Assembly: GCA_950295325.1 (NCBI GenBank)
Contig: OX485803.1
Coordinates: 71,129,554 to 71,193,553, forward strand
Direction of reading: 5' to 3'
DNA: 64,000 nt
DNA from: Polytrichum commune
Taxonomy: Eukaryota; Streptophyta; Polytrichopsida; Polytrichales; Polytrichaceae
Part shown: positions 11,319 through 21,465 of the stretch, in pieces
How the letters are laid out: every line of letters begins with the position of its first letter
Numbering within the stretch: position 1 is the stretch's first letter
The notes under the pieces: model-generated
What the model was told of the DNA's origin: nothing
Databases searched by the model: none
What the model saw: only the letters and a program-made list of their open reading frames with translations
Program-made: the position numbers and the translations under genes

Positions 11319-11882
11319 GTGTCAATTTCCAAAATGTGGCCGTGGGTACTTAGCCCACAAGGGTTGAGCACCCTTGAGAGTGAGTTATACCAAGGACCAC
11401 ATTTGTTTAATGCTTTATATCGTTTTTATAAAGCATCATTCTGGGGAGTTGGAATTCACATTGGACCAAACCACCCCATTTACCCAAAGGGATTTTTAGC
11501 CAATTTCCTTAACTTAACCATTCACATTCAAGAAAAGATATTGAATAAGATTTGGAATAATGGTGAGGGTTTTAACGAAATCATTATTAATAAGGGATAT
11601 CCTAGGTTGAGAGTTGACCTGAGATTCTTGTTTCTTATTTATAGCCAACATAAGGCTGACAACTTTCCAGTCAACAAATTTGGTTATGGTTGTTGGAATG
11701 GAGGGCTTTTTACTAGCAATGAAGCTCGTTTCTATTATGGACCTTTTGACCCTTGTGTGAGTGTCAATATCCCAGATTTTTCCGATTCTTCACTTCAAGG
11801 CAAAAACTTTGTAAATTTCACAAAATTGTTCTTGAACGAGAGAAGGCGGATTGTGAAACACGATCGGCAAAGTAGGACATAG
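11319..11882 (+). CDS. Unrecognised element ORF, 187 aa
   Basis: This ORF lies between the PBS and gag of the gypsy element. It is aromatic-rich, with FWGVGIHIGPNHP and GYGCWNGGLF segments, and resembles no family I can name. Its place fits the first ORF of elements that carry an additional coding segment before gag. The ORF ends 320 bases before the annotated gag start. A decayed exon-like piece or host-derived segment is also possible. Confidence 0.35.
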   Translation: MSISKMWPWVLSPQGLSTLESELYQGPHLFNALYRFYKASFWGVGIHIGPNHPIYPKGFLANFLNLTIHIQEKILNKIWNNGEGFNEIIINKGYPRLRVDLRFLFLIYSQHKADNFPVNKFGYGCWNGGLFTSNEARFYYGPFDPCVSVNIPDFSDSSLQGKNFVNFTKLFLNERRRIVKHDRQSRT

Positions 11883-12205
11883 AGTCTATTTACATATGAT
11901 TTCATGCACTTTCCATACTGGAAACTGCACATGAAAGATCACACGCACAAACAGCCTCGGTAAGGAAAGCAGCCAATGACAAGGCTAGAGAGGATCGTGC
12001 CATTGCTAGGGATTATCGGAAGAAGCAAGTTGAAAGAAGAAAGAGTTGGTTAAGGTCTGTCATTAAGCTGCAAAAAGAACAATCTGATACTGAAACAAAA
12101 GAAGCGAGTCCAGATCCTACAGAAAATAAAGGTCAAGAGGAAACATTATCACCTCTTAAACCTCAACAACTTTATTTTGGTTCGACTTCAAATAGTTCCC
12201 AAGTA

Positions 12206-14701
12206 GTGACAACTCAACCTCCTTTGCTTTCTTCCTATTCGACACCTCCACCGTTACCAACACCAATAGTATCACAACCTTTTATACCATTACCTTTACC
12301 ATTATCAGTACCCCAAGTTGTAATGGCTAATATACCAAGTGCCCCGAGGATCCATAACATAGTACACATCCCATATTTCCTTGGAAGACCGGGATCAGAT
12401 CTTGACACTCATGTAGCAAAGTTTGAAATTACATGCCAGGCCAATGATGTTCCGGCTGCTAAATTTCAAGAAGTTTTTGCTGCATCATTGCAAGAAGATG
12501 CCTTTGCTTGGTATCAGAGACAACCCGCCTTTGCTAACTGGAATGCATTGAAAACTGCATTCCTGACTCATTTTAGACCCTTAGGCTTTGCCACGAGTCT
12601 AAAAGAGAAGTTGCGAACTGTTAGAATGGGCATCAACGAGAGAGTTGATACTTATTATGGCAGAATGCAAGATATCTTGCAACGTATGGGAAATCACCAA
12701 ATCCCAGATGATTTCCTTATGAGCATATTCATTGGTGGATTATATCCAATGGAGTTGAGAACCTATGTTAAGGAGGGAGCCACTGCCACATATGCTCAAG
12801 CTTACGCCAGAGCAAAAACTTGGGAGGAGTGTAGATTGGAAAATGAGTTGGTCATATATACTGACAATACTTACTCCAATAATCCAATTCCTTCACATTC
12901 GGGAACTTTTCCCATCAATGAGAATAACCAATATTATGTTACTGACGCACCATACGTGCGAAACCCCACTGCACAGTTATATACACAACCTACGATTAAC
13001 AAGGCTCCTCAACAAGAACCCACGAGTGATAAATATGATAATGCTATATGGAACCTGACAAAACAATTGTCAGAATTGTCAGTTAAGGTAGCCAATAACC
13101 GACCTAAGAGACCCCAGCCCACAAAAGAGCGTAATAATGTGTGGTGTCACAATTGTAAAGGTCAGGGACACCTCGCTAATGAATGTCCTACTCCGAAAGG
13201 ATTTAGGACTAAGTGTATATATTGTGGAGGGAATCATGCTGTTCAAGAGTGTTGGAACCTTAAACAACAAAAGGTAGTTAATCAAGTGGATAGTGGTCAA
13301 TCTCGTCCTTGGCAACAAGAACGAAATGGACCGGGACCCAATTCTACTTATAATCCTAAGAGAAATTTTAATCGCCGACCGGTACCCTTGCAGTTCCCAG
13401 GGCGTTCCAATTGGAATCAACAAAATGACACCTCCAATTGGAACCGACCTCCACTTTACAATCAAAATTATTCGAGGTTTGATTCAAACCCCGATGATTC
13501 CAGAAAATATCCTATTTGTTATAGGTGCAAAGAACTTGGACATTATGCTAATAATTGTCCGAATCCTAAGAAACCACAGGATTATGTTCCTTTGTGCGGT
13601 AACTGCAAGACAGCAGGACACCCCACAGATGAATGTCCCCATCCTAAGAAAGATTACCCACCTAATGACCGGGACTGGAAGAGGGGGAAACGAGTAAGGA
13701 TACAAGATCCGGAGGATGAAGAAGGAGGTGCTAGAGATGTAAACCACATACAACACTTTTCTACCTCATTATCTAGAGCACGAAAAGTGAATGCCGTGAC
13801 CACGAGGTCTAAAGCACCCCCAGAACCTTATCCTATCCTCGATGAAAATAGTAGTGAGCCAAGTGCTGAGGAACTAAGGGATAATTTACGAGAAAATGAT
13901 CCCAGAAATAAGTTAGTGATAGAGCCTAATGCGGTACCTAGAATTGCTACCACACCTATGTCTTTACCACAGGTAGAACTGGTGCAACCAGTTCCTATCC
14001 CTCTACCAACACCACCAATACCCCCGAGGCCTTACACTATTTTGGAAAGACCAACATCATCCACTAACCCACAGAGCCGACCAATAGAAACTCGGTCCAA
14101 AATGGTACCTTATCAAATACCTCATGTAAGGAATTTCAAGTCTAGGACAAGCTCGAAACAACCCCGAACAATGGAATTAGCTAAAGGGTTGCAACAATAT
14201 GATATAATGAAAGATTTGGATAATCTACGTCCTCAAATTACCATGAGGCAACTTTTGGCAGTTGCACCTCAATGTAGTACCACACTTGGTTCGGCAATGA
14301 TACGCAAAAGATCCAAGGTTGTGGAAGTTAATGATGTAACCCTGAGTCAAGACCCTGGTGCACCGGCAGTGGATGTAATAATTGATGGAGTTCTAGTAGC
14401 GGGATTTCAAGTTGACACTGGGTCGAGTGTCAATCTCATGAGTATAGAGACAATGGAAGAATTAGGACTCACTAACATGGTTCCTACTTCTATCATCCTT
14501 AAAATGGTGGATCATACTCGTACTAGACCTCTAGGGCAATTACCTCAAGTCCCAGTTCAAATAGCAGGTCAGGAATACAAGATTGATTTTGTCATTTTCC
14601 GCACCACTGATGCCATACAACCTATACCGGGAATATTAGGCAGACCATGGTTGATAACAGCTGAAGCTAAGGAAGATTGGGTAAAGGAACACTTACCTTA
14701 G
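12206..14701 (+). CDS. Ty3/gypsy Gag-protease polyprotein
   Basis: Gag forms the RNA-packaging particle, and the attached aspartic protease cleaves the polyprotein. Visible in order: a proline-rich N-terminus; a retrotransposon gag core (about residues 90-200, AFAWYQRQP...NWNALKTAFLTHF); four zinc-knuckle-type boxes (CHNCKGQGHLANEC, CIYCGGNHAVQEC, CYRCKELGHYANNC, CGNCKTAGHPTDEC) between about 310 and 490; an unstructured P/R-rich part; and at the C-terminus a retropepsin-like active site VDTGSSVNLMS (about 750). The frame is open upstream to about 11900 without a good ATG; the first internal ATG is at about 12332, so the true start is unclear. The ORF stops at 14699-14701, where the sequence GTAAAGGAACACTTACCTTAG continues sensibly in another frame, indicating a one-base frameshift. 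Confidence 0.85.
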   Translation: MTTQPPLLSSYSTPPPLPTPIVSQPFIPLPLPLSVPQVVMANIPSAPRIHNIVHIPYFLGRPGSDLDTHVAKFEITCQANDVPAAKFQEVFAASLQEDAFAWYQRQPAFANWNALKTAFLTHFRPLGFATSLKEKLRTVRMGINERVDTYYGRMQDILQRMGNHQIPDDFLMSIFIGGLYPMELRTYVKEGATATYAQAYARAKTWEECRLENELVIYTDNTYSNNPIPSHSGTFPINENNQYYVTDAPYVRNPTAQLYTQPTINKAPQQEPTSDKYDNAIWNLTKQLSELSVKVANNRPKRPQPTKERNNVWCHNCKGQGHLANECPTPKGFRTKCIYCGGNHAVQECWNLKQQKVVNQVDSGQSRPWQQERNGPGPNSTYNPKRNFNRRPVPLQFPGRSNWNQQNDTSNWNRPPLYNQNYSRFDSNPDDSRKYPICYRCKELGHYANNCPNPKKPQDYVPLCGNCKTAGHPTDECPHPKKDYPPNDRDWKRGKRVRIQDPEDEEGGARDVNHIQHFSTSLSRARKVNAVTTRSKAPPEPYPILDENSSEPSAEELRDNLRENDPRNKLVIEPNAVPRIATTPMSLPQVELVQPVPIPLPTPPIPPRPYTILERPTSSTNPQSRPIETRSKMVPYQIPHVRNFKSRTSSKQPRTMELAKGLQQYDIMKDLDNLRPQITMRQLLAVAPQCSTTLGSAMIRKRSKVVEVNDVTLSQDPGAPAVDVIIDGVLVAGFQVDTGSSVNLMSIETMEELGLTNMVPTSIILKMVDHTRTRPLGQLPQVPVQIAGQEYKIDFVIFRTTDAIQPIPGILGRPWLITAEAKEDWVKEHLP

Positions 14702-15272
14702 GCAAAGGCAAGGAGAAAATGGTCTTACCTTTGTTTCCTACACGGTACCAAGGCGAGACTCAAGATGAGGGAACCGAATTTACTACTGATGGATATGAGA
14801 CTGAGTCTGAGGATAGTCCAATTCAATCTATTCATAACGTTGGTAACCACCAGAGATCTTATAACCCCGTAGGGATAGGAGAATATTTTATCTCTATGAG
14901 GGACGATGATTCGGATAATGCCATTCTAAGTTGGCAGAATTCTTGCCCAATTAACCACGTTACTATGGTTGAGGAATCACAACCACATGATAAAACATTA
15001 TTAACTCCTAACCCAAAGAAACGGACTACCCATTAAAACCCCTCGAAAGTAAATTGCCTTCTTTTGAGGAAGATTGGGAAGATGCCATGTTTTCTTACAA
15101 TACACCTATTAAGAGTTATGTGTCTAAAGATGTTTATAAAGAAATGAATTTGGGGACCGAGGAGGTTCCTAAAATCATTAAAATATATGAGAAATTGTCC
15201 AAGACTGAATGACAATATTGGTATAATTTCTTCAAAAGGAATATCAAAGTATTTGCATGGACATATAAGGAT
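14677..15272 (+). pseudogene. Broken link between protease and reverse transcriptase
   Basis: The pol frame goes on from about 14677 as an acidic linker (to the stop at 15034), then changes frame again and meets an in-frame TGA at about 15209 within a TGGCAATATTGG-like context where TGG (Trp) would be expected. Together with the shift at 14680 this means at least two frameshifts and one nonsense change before RT, so this copy could not make a complete polyprotein. Confidence 0.65.
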
Positions 15273-17507
15273 TTGAGAGGAGTCCCTCCTGAAGTATGCC
15301 AACATAAAATTGTACTTGAGGAAGGTACGGCCCCGGTCCGACAAAGACAGTACCGTATGAATCCAAAATATTCCTTAATGGTCAAAGAGGAGATAGATAA
15401 ACTTCTTGAGGCAGGGTTTATTTACAAAGTACCTTACAGTGAGTGGGTGTCACCCATTGTAGTAGTTCCAAAAAAGAATGGGAAATTGAGGATCTGTCAA
15501 GATTTCAGGAGACTCAATAATGTCACTAGAAAGGATTATTTTCCTTTACCTTTTACGGACACCATGTTGGATGCAGTGGCGGGGTACAAACGCTATTCAT
15601 TTATGGATGGTTTCTCCGGTTATAATCAAATTCAAATATATGAACCACACCGTTGGTATACAACATTTACTACGGATTGGGGTACTTTTGCTTACATGGT
15701 GATGTCATTTGGTTTGTGCAATGCTCCAGCCACTTTTCAGAGGGTTATGACAGAAGCCTTTCAGGAGTACCTACGTAAATTTATGGAAATATTTTTGGAT
15801 GATTTTGCTGTCTTTGGTGACGATAAAATCCATGCGGATTATCTCCAAAAATGTTTTGATAAATGTATGGAATTCAGCATTTCAATTAATGCCGCTAAGT
15901 CAGTTTTCTTAGTACCCTTTGGAAGATTGGTAGGACACATTGTCTCTGAACAAGGCATAGCTACCGACCCCGATAAAATTGCTAATATTGTATCTTTACC
16001 CATTCCTACTACCGTTACCGAGGTCAAAGGATTTATGGGACACACTGGTTATTATAGAAGATTCATATTTAGATATGCGATAATAGCAATGCCTTTGACA
16101 GAACTGCTTAAAAAAGGTGAGGATGTTCCAGTTTGGACGTCCGCATGCACACATGTTTTTAACATACTAAAGAGGAAATTAGTGTCAGCTCCAATCCTCA
16201 TACCTCCTAATTGGGAGAAAGATTTTCATGTATTTGTCGATGCGTCAAATGTAGCCATTGGATCAGTTCTAAGTCAAAAAGATGAAAATGAACATGATCA
16301 TCCTATTTATTTTGCTAGTCGTCAACTAGTACAAGCCGAGAGAAATTATACAGTCACTGAACGAGAAGCCTTAGGCATGATTTTCTCGGTCCAAAAGTTC
16401 CGTCATTATCTACTAGGAAATAAATTTGTCTTCCATGTAGATCATGATGCCTTGAAATACATGATTAATAAACCTCAATTGAGTGGACGAATTGCGAGAT
16501 GGGTATTACTTTTGCAAGAGTTTAACTTTACCATTGAAGTTCGACCAGACAAAAGTCATGCAAATGCCGATCATCTTTCAAGATTAAATGATGAATCTGG
16601 ATCGGAACCCATTGATGATTCATTTCCCGATGCCCAATTATTTTATATTGATGTGATTCCCCATGAGTATGCGGAAATTATTGAGTATTTACAAAATAAT
16701 AAATTTCCCTCAGATTTTAATGAAAAGCAAAAACGTAGATTGGTTTTTAAAGCCATGCTTTATACCATTATTGCTGATACCCTATATAAACAAGGCAAAG
16801 ATGGCATTCTACGTCGTTGTGTTACAAGTTCCGAAATCCCTTTGATTTTGAAAGAGTGTCATGACAATATGGCGGGAGGTCATTTTGCGGGCGATGTCAC
16901 GGCTAGAAAAATATTACATAGTGGATATTGGTGGCCTACCATTTTTGCTGACTGTACAACATACACTAGACAATGTGATGTGTGTCAAAGAATTGGGAAG
17001 CCCATCGACTCCTCAGCAATGCCGCTTACACCTATCCTAGCCCTTGCCCCATTTGAGAAATGGGGAATTGATTTTGTTGGACCTATTAACCCTCCTAGTC
17101 GTCATGGACGTTATCAATATATTTTGGTGGCCACAGACTATGTCACTAAGTGGGCTGAAGCCGAGGCCACTAGGAAAGATGATAAACATGTCGTAGCTAA
17201 GTTTCTACAAGAAAAAATTCTATCACGTTATGGTTGTCCAAAGGAATTGGTAAGTGATCGTGGCACTCACTTTGTAAATGATGTTATTAAAGAGCTCACA
17301 GAGAAATATAAAATTAAACACCGGCTCACTTCCCCATATCACCCGAGAGCTAATGGTCAAACTGAAAAGACTAATGGGATTTTGTGTAAAATCATAACTA
17401 AGACAGTTCAAAATTCTATGACCAATTGGGATAGCAAATTATTAGATGCATTATGGGCTTATCGTACTGCTTATAAAGTGACAACTAATTTACACCATTT
17501 CAATTAG
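15273..17507 (+). CDS. Ty3/gypsy Pol: reverse transcriptase, RNase H, integrase (3'-truncated frame)
   Basis: Copies element RNA to DNA and inserts it. RT motifs seen: SPIVVVPKKNGKLRICQDFR, FMDGFSGYNQI, MSFGLCNAPATFQ and the catalytic FLDD box (IFLDDFAVF). RNase H follows with DASNVAIGSVLSQ, TEREALGMI and ADHLSRL. Integrase has the HHCC zinc finger (H..H...CDVC) around residues 545-590 and a D,D,E core: GIDFVGPI, LVSDRGTHF and HPRANGQTEKTNG. The order RT-RH-INT is that of Ty3/gypsy. The frame ends at 17507 because of a single-base shift near 17490: the expected TPFQLVYG segment is readable in the next frame. The annotated start is only the first start codon after the upstream stop. Confidence 0.9.
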   Translation: MRGVPPEVCQHKIVLEEGTAPVRQRQYRMNPKYSLMVKEEIDKLLEAGFIYKVPYSEWVSPIVVVPKKNGKLRICQDFRRLNNVTRKDYFPLPFTDTMLDAVAGYKRYSFMDGFSGYNQIQIYEPHRWYTTFTTDWGTFAYMVMSFGLCNAPATFQRVMTEAFQEYLRKFMEIFLDDFAVFGDDKIHADYLQKCFDKCMEFSISINAAKSVFLVPFGRLVGHIVSEQGIATDPDKIANIVSLPIPTTVTEVKGFMGHTGYYRRFIFRYAIIAMPLTELLKKGEDVPVWTSACTHVFNILKRKLVSAPILIPPNWEKDFHVFVDASNVAIGSVLSQKDENEHDHPIYFASRQLVQAERNYTVTEREALGMIFSVQKFRHYLLGNKFVFHVDHDALKYMINKPQLSGRIARWVLLLQEFNFTIEVRPDKSHANADHLSRLNDESGSEPIDDSFPDAQLFYIDVIPHEYAEIIEYLQNNKFPSDFNEKQKRRLVFKAMLYTIIADTLYKQGKDGILRRCVTSSEIPLILKECHDNMAGGHFAGDVTARKILHSGYWWPTIFADCTTYTRQCDVCQRIGKPIDSSAMPLTPILALAPFEKWGIDFVGPINPPSRHGRYQYILVATDYVTKWAEAEATRKDDKHVVAKFLQEKILSRYGCPKELVSDRGTHFVNDVIKELTEKYKIKHRLTSPYHPRANGQTEKTNGILCKIITKTVQNSMTNWDSKLLDALWAYRTAYKVTTNLHHFN

Positions 17508-17914
17508 TTTACGGCCAAGAGGCTATACTGCCAGTTGAATTGGAACTCCCTTCATTACGTATCGCCATAGATGAAAGATTAAGTGATGAAAAATCCCTTC
17601 GCGAGCGCATAGCAATGTTAGAAAGGCTAGATGAAATTCGTAATCAAGCCTATCTAAACATGGCTGCCATTCAAAAATGGCGTAAGACTTACTATGATAG
17701 TAAAATGAAAAGTAAAACACTCACCGCGGATGATCTAGTTTTACTTTATGATAGTCGTTTCCAAAAATTTCCAGGAAAATTTAAACTTCACTGGATGGGC
17801 CCTTATAAAGTTAAAATTGCACACGACAATGGTTCGTTTGAATTAATTGACTTTGAAGGTACACCCTTACCTACACGGATTAATGGCTATCGTCTTAAAA
17901 AGTATCATACATAA
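17508..17914 (+). pseudogene. Integrase C-terminal part, out of frame
   Basis: This is the continuation of the integrase after the frameshift near 17490. It shows the usual tail of plant gypsy integrases: YGQEAILPVELE, a helical ERIAMLERLDEIRNQAY stretch, a DLVLLYD box and a KFKLHWMGPYKV segment, which is the GPY/F DNA-binding module. The stop is at 17912-17914, followed within 20 bases by the polypurine tract. Confidence 0.8.
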
Positions 17915-17929
17915 CTGAGGACAGTTATG

Positions 17930-17947
17930 GAAATAAAGTGAGGGGGA
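17930..17947 (+). promoter_or_regulatory. Polypurine tract candidate
   Basis: GAAATAAAGTGAGGGGGA is purine-rich and lies 16 bases after the integrase stop, the place of the plus-strand primer in Ty3/gypsy elements. No clear LTR starting with TG follows directly, so it may be an internal second tract in an element that has extra sequence before its 3' LTR. Confidence 0.5.
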
Positions 17948-20103
17948 CCCATTGAGATTATTATGGTGTATAAATTAAGTAATTATTATGTAAAATTGAA
18001 GTAATTAAAAACTTATATATTATGTATAGGGACATTTAGATAGTATCACAAATTTAAAAGTTTAAGTTATTATTAAAGTTAAGTTGTAAGTCAAATAAAA
18101 TAAATACAAAATGGCAATGGTCTCGGGAGCGGGTTAATCCCACCCATGACTCTAAACAGCTAAGACTACCTAAAATTAAATCTGATGTAGGCAATAGGCT
18201 TAGGTACTTAAGTAACGAAGTGGTTGAGAAGAAGTGACGGCAGGTGGGCTATAGGCTCAATTAGTGTACCATTAGTGACCACCTACCCATCATTACACGG
18301 TGAGCGGGAGCTGCCAAGGAGGCGGGCAATCTCAAACAGTTAAGCTCAACCAAGATGCAGGCAATAGTCTTTGGTGAAGGAACGAGGAGCTGCAGTTGAA
18401 GGGGTGGAGACAGAGGGTGAGAGCGAAGAGTCATCTCCTTGCAGAACGGCAGGTAAGAGTTGCTGCCCTTATGCAGTTGTCGTATTGAGATCATGTGTTG
18501 CTTCAAAAGTTGTCTATGTTGTTGTCAATGTGAGACTGAACCTAAAGACTATGGCCCTTTGGAGAACATATCATGGATACTTGCATCAGACTATGGACTT
18601 GTGGTAACCATGAGAAACCCAGACGGTTCAAGGCTATAGTCTGAATAAAAGAGAGGCGTGAGAAGAGAGAAACATGCGGCTCTGCAGCATGCAAAGACTA
18701 TGGCCACATTATGTTTTAGTTAGAGGACTGGAAGCTTTTGTAAGTTCTTGGTGGTGCACTGAGAGCTTGGAGTTCTCAAAGACTATAGCCTGATGTGTTG
18801 CGGCAACGCTGGTTACTTGGATCAGACAATAGCCTTCAGAAAAAGAGTTAGGAGAAGAGTCAAAGCAAGATAGAAATTTTTCACTCAGGCAATGGCCAGA
18901 AGCATGGGAGCATGAGATAGGAGTCCTTAGGTGACAAATTAGGCATGAAAGATATTTCAGCGAGACAATGGCCTTGTTCCGAGAGGCAATCAGATGTGAG
19001 GAAAGACGATAATCTGGAAAGAAACTCTGAGGAGAGAACAAGATCAGGTCTGAGTCGGAGTCCATTAAGAGTCTGGTAGGAAACTTTCTCATGCTCCGTA
19101 AGAAAAAAATGACAGAAGAAAGATGTCAGAAACTTTCATGTCGGTCCAAGAATGTCCCAAAAGTGAACAGTAAAGGTCTTTCCAGTAGCATTGTGTTTTA
19201 GATGTATCATTGGCCTTATAGGAAGTATTATTGAGAGTCCGAACAAGTTTGAAAAGATGGTCTTGATTGCAAGAAACAATGTTTAGGAAGATATGAGTTT
19301 TTTAGGCAAAGAAGTGAGGTTAACCCAAAGAAGTTAGCATGTGAAGAAAAATTGCTGTCAAGGAGAAAAGTTACTGAGTCCCAATGTAATGCTAGGAGAA
19401 AGTCAATAGTCTTGATTAAAAGCAAGCAAAGTTGATATACAATGCGAGGCAATAGTCTGTGAGGCCACCTGAAAAGAAAGTAAGAAAGATGTCCGAGAGA
19501 CAATAGCCCAGTGAGGATAACCTCCAGAAATAGTGATTCTTTCACAGGATAGAGGTAGGGCCCACTGCTGCCATGTAACTTTTCGTCATCATCTTCTTTA
19601 ACCCTTCGTCTCTGAAGAGAGAAACTTAGGAAGTCAATAGCCTGAGTGATTGTTAAGAGGTCTGTTATCCTTCTGAGAGATTATGGCCTTGCCTTATTAG
19701 CACTTGAACTTAATAGGACAACAAGATTTAACTTGATGGAAAAGTTACCAAGAAGCTGATACGGAGAAGGTGACCAGATAAAAAAAAAAAAAAAATTGTT
19801 CCAGAGGCAATCAACTTGGACTTGAAAGAGATAATTAAAGGAACCTATATTAGCTAAGATGGAGAAGAGGATATTTACAAGTGGATTGTGACTGGATTGT
19901 GCAGACTGCATGACAGCCTCTTTGGGGGAGAACAGACTATAGTCCAAGCCAAAGACTTCCGAGTGATTCAAGGCAATAGCTTTCCGCAGTAAAAACCGAG
20001 TTTACAGGGCAGACTATAGCACTGTGGGTAGAGACTTGGTAACTGAAGGCAATAGACTTTGAACAGTAAAGACTGAACTTACCATACAGACTATAGACTG
20101 CGA
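17948..20103 (+). repeat. Non-coding region with dispersed ACTATAG/CAATAG motif
   Basis: There is no convincing ORF over 2.1 kb. More than 20 copies of a degenerate motif (AGGCAATAGTC, AGACTATAGCC, GGCTATAGTC, GACTATGGCC) occur in both orientations, for example at about 18186, 18246, 18359, 18546, 18590, 18629, 18695, 18780, 18824, 18964, 19447, 19500, 19925, 20011, 20047 and 20090. The same motif fills the putative 5' LTR, linking the two regions to one element. An A-run lies at 19780-19794. Confidence 0.7.
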
Positions 20104-20883
20104 GTGAAAATGAGGCCAGTGGAGGACGAGAAGGAGGAAGAAACTCCCAGACGATGGAATGTGAAGCCCGTTGTGTTACCTGACATCCCGTTGGCATTGA
20201 AAAGAGCATGGAAGGCCAACCAAATTAAGTTGGAAATGGCAGGGGTGTTTGAATATTTGTGTTGGGTTCAGGCAATTACTAAGGTGGCCTTTGTGGGCCA
20301 TGTATTACAATTCCTGGAAACGTACTCTCTGGGTATGGAAACAGCGAAAGTTTATGGCCAAGTGATTGATTTTTCGGCCCCTGCGATAGGAAGACAATTG
20401 CGGATCCCTTCTGATGGAATAGCGGAAGGACAATTGCCTGCCTTGACGAGAAAACAACATGAAATCATTTTTGAGGGAGAATTCCCTAAAATTACCCGGA
20501 TCTGGAGGATAGAAAAGGCCAAGCAACACTGGAGGTTATGGTTCAAATTTGTGAACAATTACTTGATTTTTCGACCTCATCCCGAGACAATAGCCCAAAA
20601 ATATGTCGTGGCCGCCGTTCAGACTTGGGAAGGGAAGAGGATCAATTGGTCCCAAATAATTCAACAACAAATGCATGCTGAAATTCTGCGGGTCAAGGTG
20701 GGAGTGCCACGGACAGTGGAGTTGTACTCAGCTTTTTACATATCTTTTTTCTGCCGTGATGTCCCTACACCCCGAGGACGACAGGACGCTGTGAGGCCAA
20801 ACCCCCCACCCTTAAGCGTCCGTAGTCCGAGTAGTGGGTTTGGGCTCACATTCCTCCGCGGTATTGGATTTGGACTTGAATGA
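20104..20883 (+). CDS. Extra element ORF, 259 aa, relative of the 619-aa protein
   Basis: It follows the motif array of the gypsy element on the same strand and contains the motif itself (about 20585). The N-terminus is charged. The middle (about residues 60-210) has W-rich helical segments, IPSDGIAEGQLPALTRKQ and HWRLWFKFVNNYLIF...INWSQIIQQQM, resembling the plant transposon-protein-like domain of the 619-aa ORF at 3855-5714. The last 40 residues come from the shared 3' DNA block read in another frame (VRPNPPPLSV), so the natural end has probably shifted. Extra ORFs near the 3' end are known in several plant Ty3/gypsy lineages. Function unknown. Confidence 0.55.
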   Translation: MKMRPVEDEKEEETPRRWNVKPVVLPDIPLALKRAWKANQIKLEMAGVFEYLCWVQAITKVAFVGHVLQFLETYSLGMETAKVYGQVIDFSAPAIGRQLRIPSDGIAEGQLPALTRKQHEIIFEGEFPKITRIWRIEKAKQHWRLWFKFVNNYLIFRPHPETIAQKYVVAAVQTWEGKRINWSQIIQQQMHAEILRVKVGVPRTVELYSAFYISFFCRDVPTPRGRQDAVRPNPPPLSVRSPSSGFGLTFLRGIGFGLE

Positions 20884-21144
20884 GTCCATAGTGCAAGGTT
20901 CACCCTTCAAGTGGTCTTGGATTTAACTTTGGTCTTTGCTTCCTTTGTCTTGCCATCGCGAGAGTGCTCCACATTCTCCATTAAGTTGTGCACGTGGTTT
21001 ATTTTTAAAGAGAGGATGCAAGTGTTAAAAAAAACACTATTCTCTATAGTCAATCTCAAATACATTTACTTGTGAAAGCCACCATAACACTAACTAGCAT
21101 AATGTAACTAACTACTTGTCTATGAGCTAATTAGGTAGGCTATC
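20884..21144 (+). other. Element 3' region
   Basis: Non-coding. The first 160 bases resemble the minus strand of about 3740-3900 (CACATTCTCCATTAA, CAAGTGTTRAAAAA). No gene seen. Confidence 0.5.
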
Positions 21145-21465
21145 TACTAAGCTCCTTCATGAACCCATCTCTTTACTTTCTAATTACATAAACCTAGCTC
21201 CTTCATAAACCCAGCTCCTTCATAAACCCAGCTTCTTAGCTTCTAACTAAACAAACCCAGCTCCTTCATAAACCCAGCTCCTTCATGAACCCAGCTCCTT
21301 AGCTTCTAACTAAACAAACCCAGCTCCTTCATAAACCCAGCTGTTTACTTTCTAACTAAACAAACCCAGCTCCTTCATAAACCCAGCTCCTTCATGAACC
21401 CAGCTTCTTAGCTTCTAACTAAACAAACCCAGCTCCTTCACAAACCCAGCTCCTTCATGAACCCA
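21145..21465. repeat. Minisatellite of about 64 bp
   Basis: Tandem copies of a unit made from AACCCAGCTCCTTCATAAAC, a near copy with CATGAAC, and CTTAGCTTCTAACTAAACAA. About five units, slightly diverged. Non-coding. Confidence 0.85.
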
